Of a DNA stretch of 5,356 nucleotides, positions 3,948 to 5,356 are shown in pieces. The first letter of the stretch is position 1. Each line of letters starts with the position of its first letter. The stretch lies in the NCBI GenBank assembly GCA_046497225.1, contig JAWOGA010000019.1, positions 1 through 5,356 of the forward strand, read 5' to 3'. Source of the stretch: JAXHLG01 sp046497225. GTDB taxonomy: Bacteria; Patescibacteriota; Minisyncoccia; Moranbacterales; DUUL01. Made by a program: the position numbers and the translations under genes. The notes under the pieces are model-generated. The model did not search any database. It was not told the DNA's origin and saw only the letters and a program-made list of their open reading frames with translations.

Positions 3948-4475
3948 TTATTTTATTTTAGCAAAAAGAAAAGCGTCTATATATTTATCTCCTTTTTTAG
4001 CTTCTTTTTTAAGATAACCTTCTTGGATAAAGCCGTTCTTTTCCAAAACTTTTTTGGAACCTTCGTTAAAAGAATAAACTTTTGCGTAAATTCTTTTTAG
4101 ATTCAAATCCTTGAAGCCAAAATTGACGATTTCCTCAACCGCTTTTGACATTACACCGCCTCCCCAATGCTTCCTTGCCAGCCAGTAGCCCAATTCTGCC
4201 TTATGGTCTTTTTCTGTATTTTCCAAACCAATGGCTCCAACAACTTCTCCTTCAATTTCAATTAAAAAATTTAATTTCTCCGGATTTTTCTTTCTCCAAA
4301 AAGCAGCGGTTTCATTAAGCCAAAATTCAGCGTCTTTTATTCCATAAGGATAAGGAATAGTAGATAAATTGTCTATTATCTTCTTGTCGTTTAAATTTTT
4401 TGCCAAATCGGGAGCATCTTCCATCTTTGGCGGTCTAAGGATAAATTTTTCAGCTTTAATAACTTTTCTTTTCAT
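3948..4475 (-). CDS. GNAT family N-acetyltransferase, RimJ/RimL type
   Basis: A 175-residue protein of full length for the Acetyltransf_3 type. It transfers the acetyl group of acetyl-CoA to an amine, in this branch often a protein N-terminus or a small molecule or antibiotic; the substrate cannot be told from sequence. The N-terminal strand (KFILRPPKMEDAPDLA, residues 10-25) is typical of the RimJ/RimL group. The acetyl-CoA pyrophosphate loop is at 100-113 (ARKHWGGGVMSKAV), a variant of the usual YWGKGYM loop with Lys102 where Gln or Arg is common. The C-terminal signature SFNEGSKKVLEKNGFIQEG (135-153) is clear. The start at 4475 has only a weak AAGAAAG upstream. The gene has its own promoter, divergent from the small basic gene at 4648. 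Confidence 0.93.
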   Translation of the reverse strand: MKRKVIKAEKFILRPPKMEDAPDLAKNLNDKKIIDNLSTIPYPYGIKDAEFWLNETAAFWRKKNPEKLNFLIEIEGEVVGAIGLENTEKDHKAELGYWLARKHWGGGVMSKAVEEIVNFGFKDLNLKRIYAKVYSFNEGSKKVLEKNGFIQEGYLKKEAKKGDKYIDAFLFAKIK

Positions 4476-4502
4476 AGGCTTTCTTAAATCATTATTTCCC
4501 CT

Positions 4503-4531
4503 TTTTTACCACAAATTCCTTTTAAAATCAA
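4503..4531 (-). promoter_or_regulatory. Putative promoter of the acetyltransferase gene
   Basis: On the minus strand TTGATT (4526-4531) is followed after 17 bp by TAAAAA (4503-4508), with TG one base before it (extended -10). A start near 4496 leaves about 20 nt to the ATG. Confidence 0.45.
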
Positions 4532-4635
4532 AGTCAAAAAACAGATTTATTTTTTGTTGAATTTTTTTACCATTGATTTTGTATTTATTTGTAACAGGGA
4601 TTTTAGAAGTAGCTCTTTCTTAATTTTTTCCAAAA

Positions 4636-4641
4636 GGGAGG
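4636..4641 (+). promoter_or_regulatory. Strong Shine-Dalgarno of the 55-aa gene
   Basis: GGGAGG followed by six bases and ATG at 4648. It is one of the two best ribosome binding sites in the window and the main evidence that the short frame is translated. Confidence 0.8.
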
Positions 4642-4647
4642 TTGGTC

Positions 4648-4815
4648 ATGGCGAAGAATCAGCCAAGCAAGGGTACCAGCAAAAAAGGCTCTTCTCGTCC
4701 AAGTCCGGGAGGCGGAACTTCTTTCCACTCTCCCAAATCAAAGTCATCATCTTCCAAACCTCTTTCGGGAAAAACCGGTAACCGTTCCGGTGGCTCCAAA
4801 AGAAGCAAGCCCTAA
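4648..4815 (+). CDS. Very basic, Ser/Gly/Lys-rich 55-aa protein
   Basis: A 55-residue product starting MAKNQPSKGTSKKGSSRPSP. It has 10 Lys, 3 Arg and 1 His and no Asp or Glu, with 16 Ser, 9 Gly and 6 Pro; only Met1, Ala2, Phe26 and Leu39 are hydrophobic. It must be disordered on its own, with a predicted charge of about +13, as in nucleic-acid-binding tails of histone H1-like or small ribosome-associated proteins. The family is not recognised. Reality of the gene rests on the GGGAGG six bases upstream and on a terminator 27 bp after the TAA. It is the only confident plus-strand gene here, between two minus-strand genes and divergent from the acetyltransferase. I see no convincing -10 upstream, although TTGATT in an ACCATTGA context occurs at 4573-4578. 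Binding of DNA, RNA or ribosomes is inference from composition. Confidence 0.78.
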   Translation: MAKNQPSKGTSKKGSSRPSPGGGTSFHSPKSKSSSSKPLSGKTGNRSGGSKRSKP

Positions 4816-4841
4816 ATTCTCAATAAAAAAGACAGAATGAT

Positions 4842-4876
4842 AAGGGGAGAGTTAAAAATTCTTCCCTTTTTATTTT
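4842..4876 (+). terminator. Intrinsic terminator of the 55-aa gene
   Basis: AAGGGGAGAG (4842-4851) pairs with TTCTTCCCTT (4859-4868), ten pairs of which two are G-U in plus-strand RNA and would be A-C mismatches on the minus strand. The loop is TTAAAAA and the T-tract TTTTTATTTT follows. The tail overlaps the last codons of the convergent gene ending at 4870. Confidence 0.85.
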
Positions 4877-5356
4877 AAAACATAACTATATCTATTGCTT
4901 TTTTTAAAAATATCGGCTTTCATCCTTTCAATTTCGACAAGAGATGTTTCTTCCACGCTCTTTATTTCATCTTCCAGTCTAATTAATTGGTTGGAAGGAT
5001 TTAGTAAATAAACAGCAAGCGAAGACAAATCATCTAAAGAATCTTTTTTCATAGTAAGAGCGCTTAGAAAATGGTCCTTTGTTTTTTGGAAGAAGCTTGG
5101 AGAGAATTTCACGCTTTCAAGCTCTTTGGTCATCATTTTTTTAATCTTGTGAATACTGGTTTTTTCGGAGGAAAAAGTTGCCTGGTATTCTCCTCGAAAA
5201 AGATCGTAAAGATACAGGAACTCCATATCATAAAACAAGTCCGAGGATTCAACAGCCGGCCTGATTTTTTGGTTTATCAAATTCCAAAGAAAGCTGTATT
5301 TTGCAAAATCCGATCCAAGGGTTTTGCTAGCCGGATAAACCAAGGCTAGATAACCT
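4870..5356 (-). CDS. C-terminal part of a possible M16-type (insulinase family) peptidase, partial
   Basis: The frame is open to the right edge, so only the last 161 residues are seen (GYLALVYPASKTLGSD onward); the TTG at 5341-5343 is an internal Leu codon, not a start. The pattern suits the C-terminal domain of M16 metallopeptidases: a strand like YLALVYPA, a long helix-rich segment, then FSPSFFQKTKDHFLSALTMK (85-104) and SLVEIERMKADIFKK (138-152), where M16 proteins have the helix 'E...AK..l' and the final '...va..iF...n...vv'. The glycine-rich GGGMSSRL-type segment usual after the first strand is absent, so the domain is degenerate or the assignment is wrong. The zinc site HxxEH would be in the N-terminal half, outside the window. 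In M16 peptidases this half is a non-catalytic clamp. No Shine-Dalgarno or promoter is visible. Confidence 0.45.
   Translation of the reverse strand, partial: GYLALVYPASKTLGSDFAKYSFLWNLINQKIRPAVESSDLFYDMEFLYLYDLFRGEYQATFSSEKTSIHKIKKMMTKELESVKFSPSFFQKTKDHFLSALTMKKDSLDDLSSLAVYLLNPSNQLIRLEDEIKSVEETSLVEIERMKADIFKKSNRYSYVLK

Noticed and set aside
4554..4781. 75-codon plus-strand frame overlapping the 55-aa gene in another frame
   Set aside because: It starts without a Shine-Dalgarno and covers the GGGAGG site and most of the basic gene; the 55-aa frame has better signals.
5071..5349. Plus-strand frame antisense to the possible peptidase
   Set aside because: No ribosome binding site; it mirrors a longer minus-strand frame open to the window edge.
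1..5356. Recoded genetic code (TGA as Gly or Trp)
   Set aside because: The principal genes run to length without internal TGA and end at TAA or TAG; nothing requires recoding.
1..5356. CRISPR array, rRNA, or a full insertion sequence
   Set aside because: There are no regularly spaced repeats of 20-40 bp with unique spacers, no rRNA-like sequence, and no transposase. The only long direct repeat occurs twice, 1,688 bp apart.

Overview
The window reads as a stretch of a small-genome, AT-rich bacterium, most likely a Candidate Phyla Radiation (Patescibacteria/Parcubacteria-type) member. The basis is indirect: short genes without assignable family, very AT-rich spacers full of small hairpins, a stand-alone class II Fic protein, and several genes without a clear Shine-Dalgarno. 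The standard genetic code fits: the stops of the main genes are TAA or TAG, and the frames are not broken by TGA. No rRNA, tRNA, CRISPR array or complete insertion sequence is visible.

Layout. Positions 1-386 form a spacer with a duplicated promoter-like module, an operator-like repeat and a terminator. Positions 387-1517 (minus) encode a class II Fic AMP-transferase with its own winged-helix domain, behind a promoter built into four evenly spaced copies of one half-site. Positions 1518-1936 hold that promoter, a possible 41-codon ORF, a second copy of the module, a 26-bp palindrome and two terminators. Positions 1937-2545 (minus) encode an orphan 202-aa protein with a strong Shine-Dalgarno and a long structured leader. 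Positions 2546-3123 are spacer, with a clear terminator for the next gene. Positions 3124-3759 (minus) encode a single-pass membrane-anchored acidic protein. Positions 3948-4475 (minus) encode a RimJ/RimL-type GNAT acetyltransferase. Positions 4648-4815 (plus) encode a very basic 55-aa protein with an excellent ribosome binding site and terminator. Positions 4870-5356 (minus) are the C-terminal part of a protein that may be a divergent M16-type peptidase; it runs off the window.

How it fits together. Most genes look like single transcription units, each with its own promoter and/or terminator, rather than one operon. The Fic gene is the most cassette-like element: a 28-bp perfect direct repeat (35-62 and 1723-1750) brackets it, and each repeat copy is accompanied on its higher-coordinate side by a different palindromic sequence and by a related hairpin with the core GGAGGTTTCC. 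Read on the minus strand, each copy is hairpin, palindrome, repeat, promoter. This may be a duplicated regulatory module or the scar of cassette insertion. The Fic gene's phased half-sites around its -35 and -10 suggest autoregulation by its C-terminal winged helix. The other item that deserves attention is the 55-aa protein, which has 13 Lys/Arg and no acidic residue.
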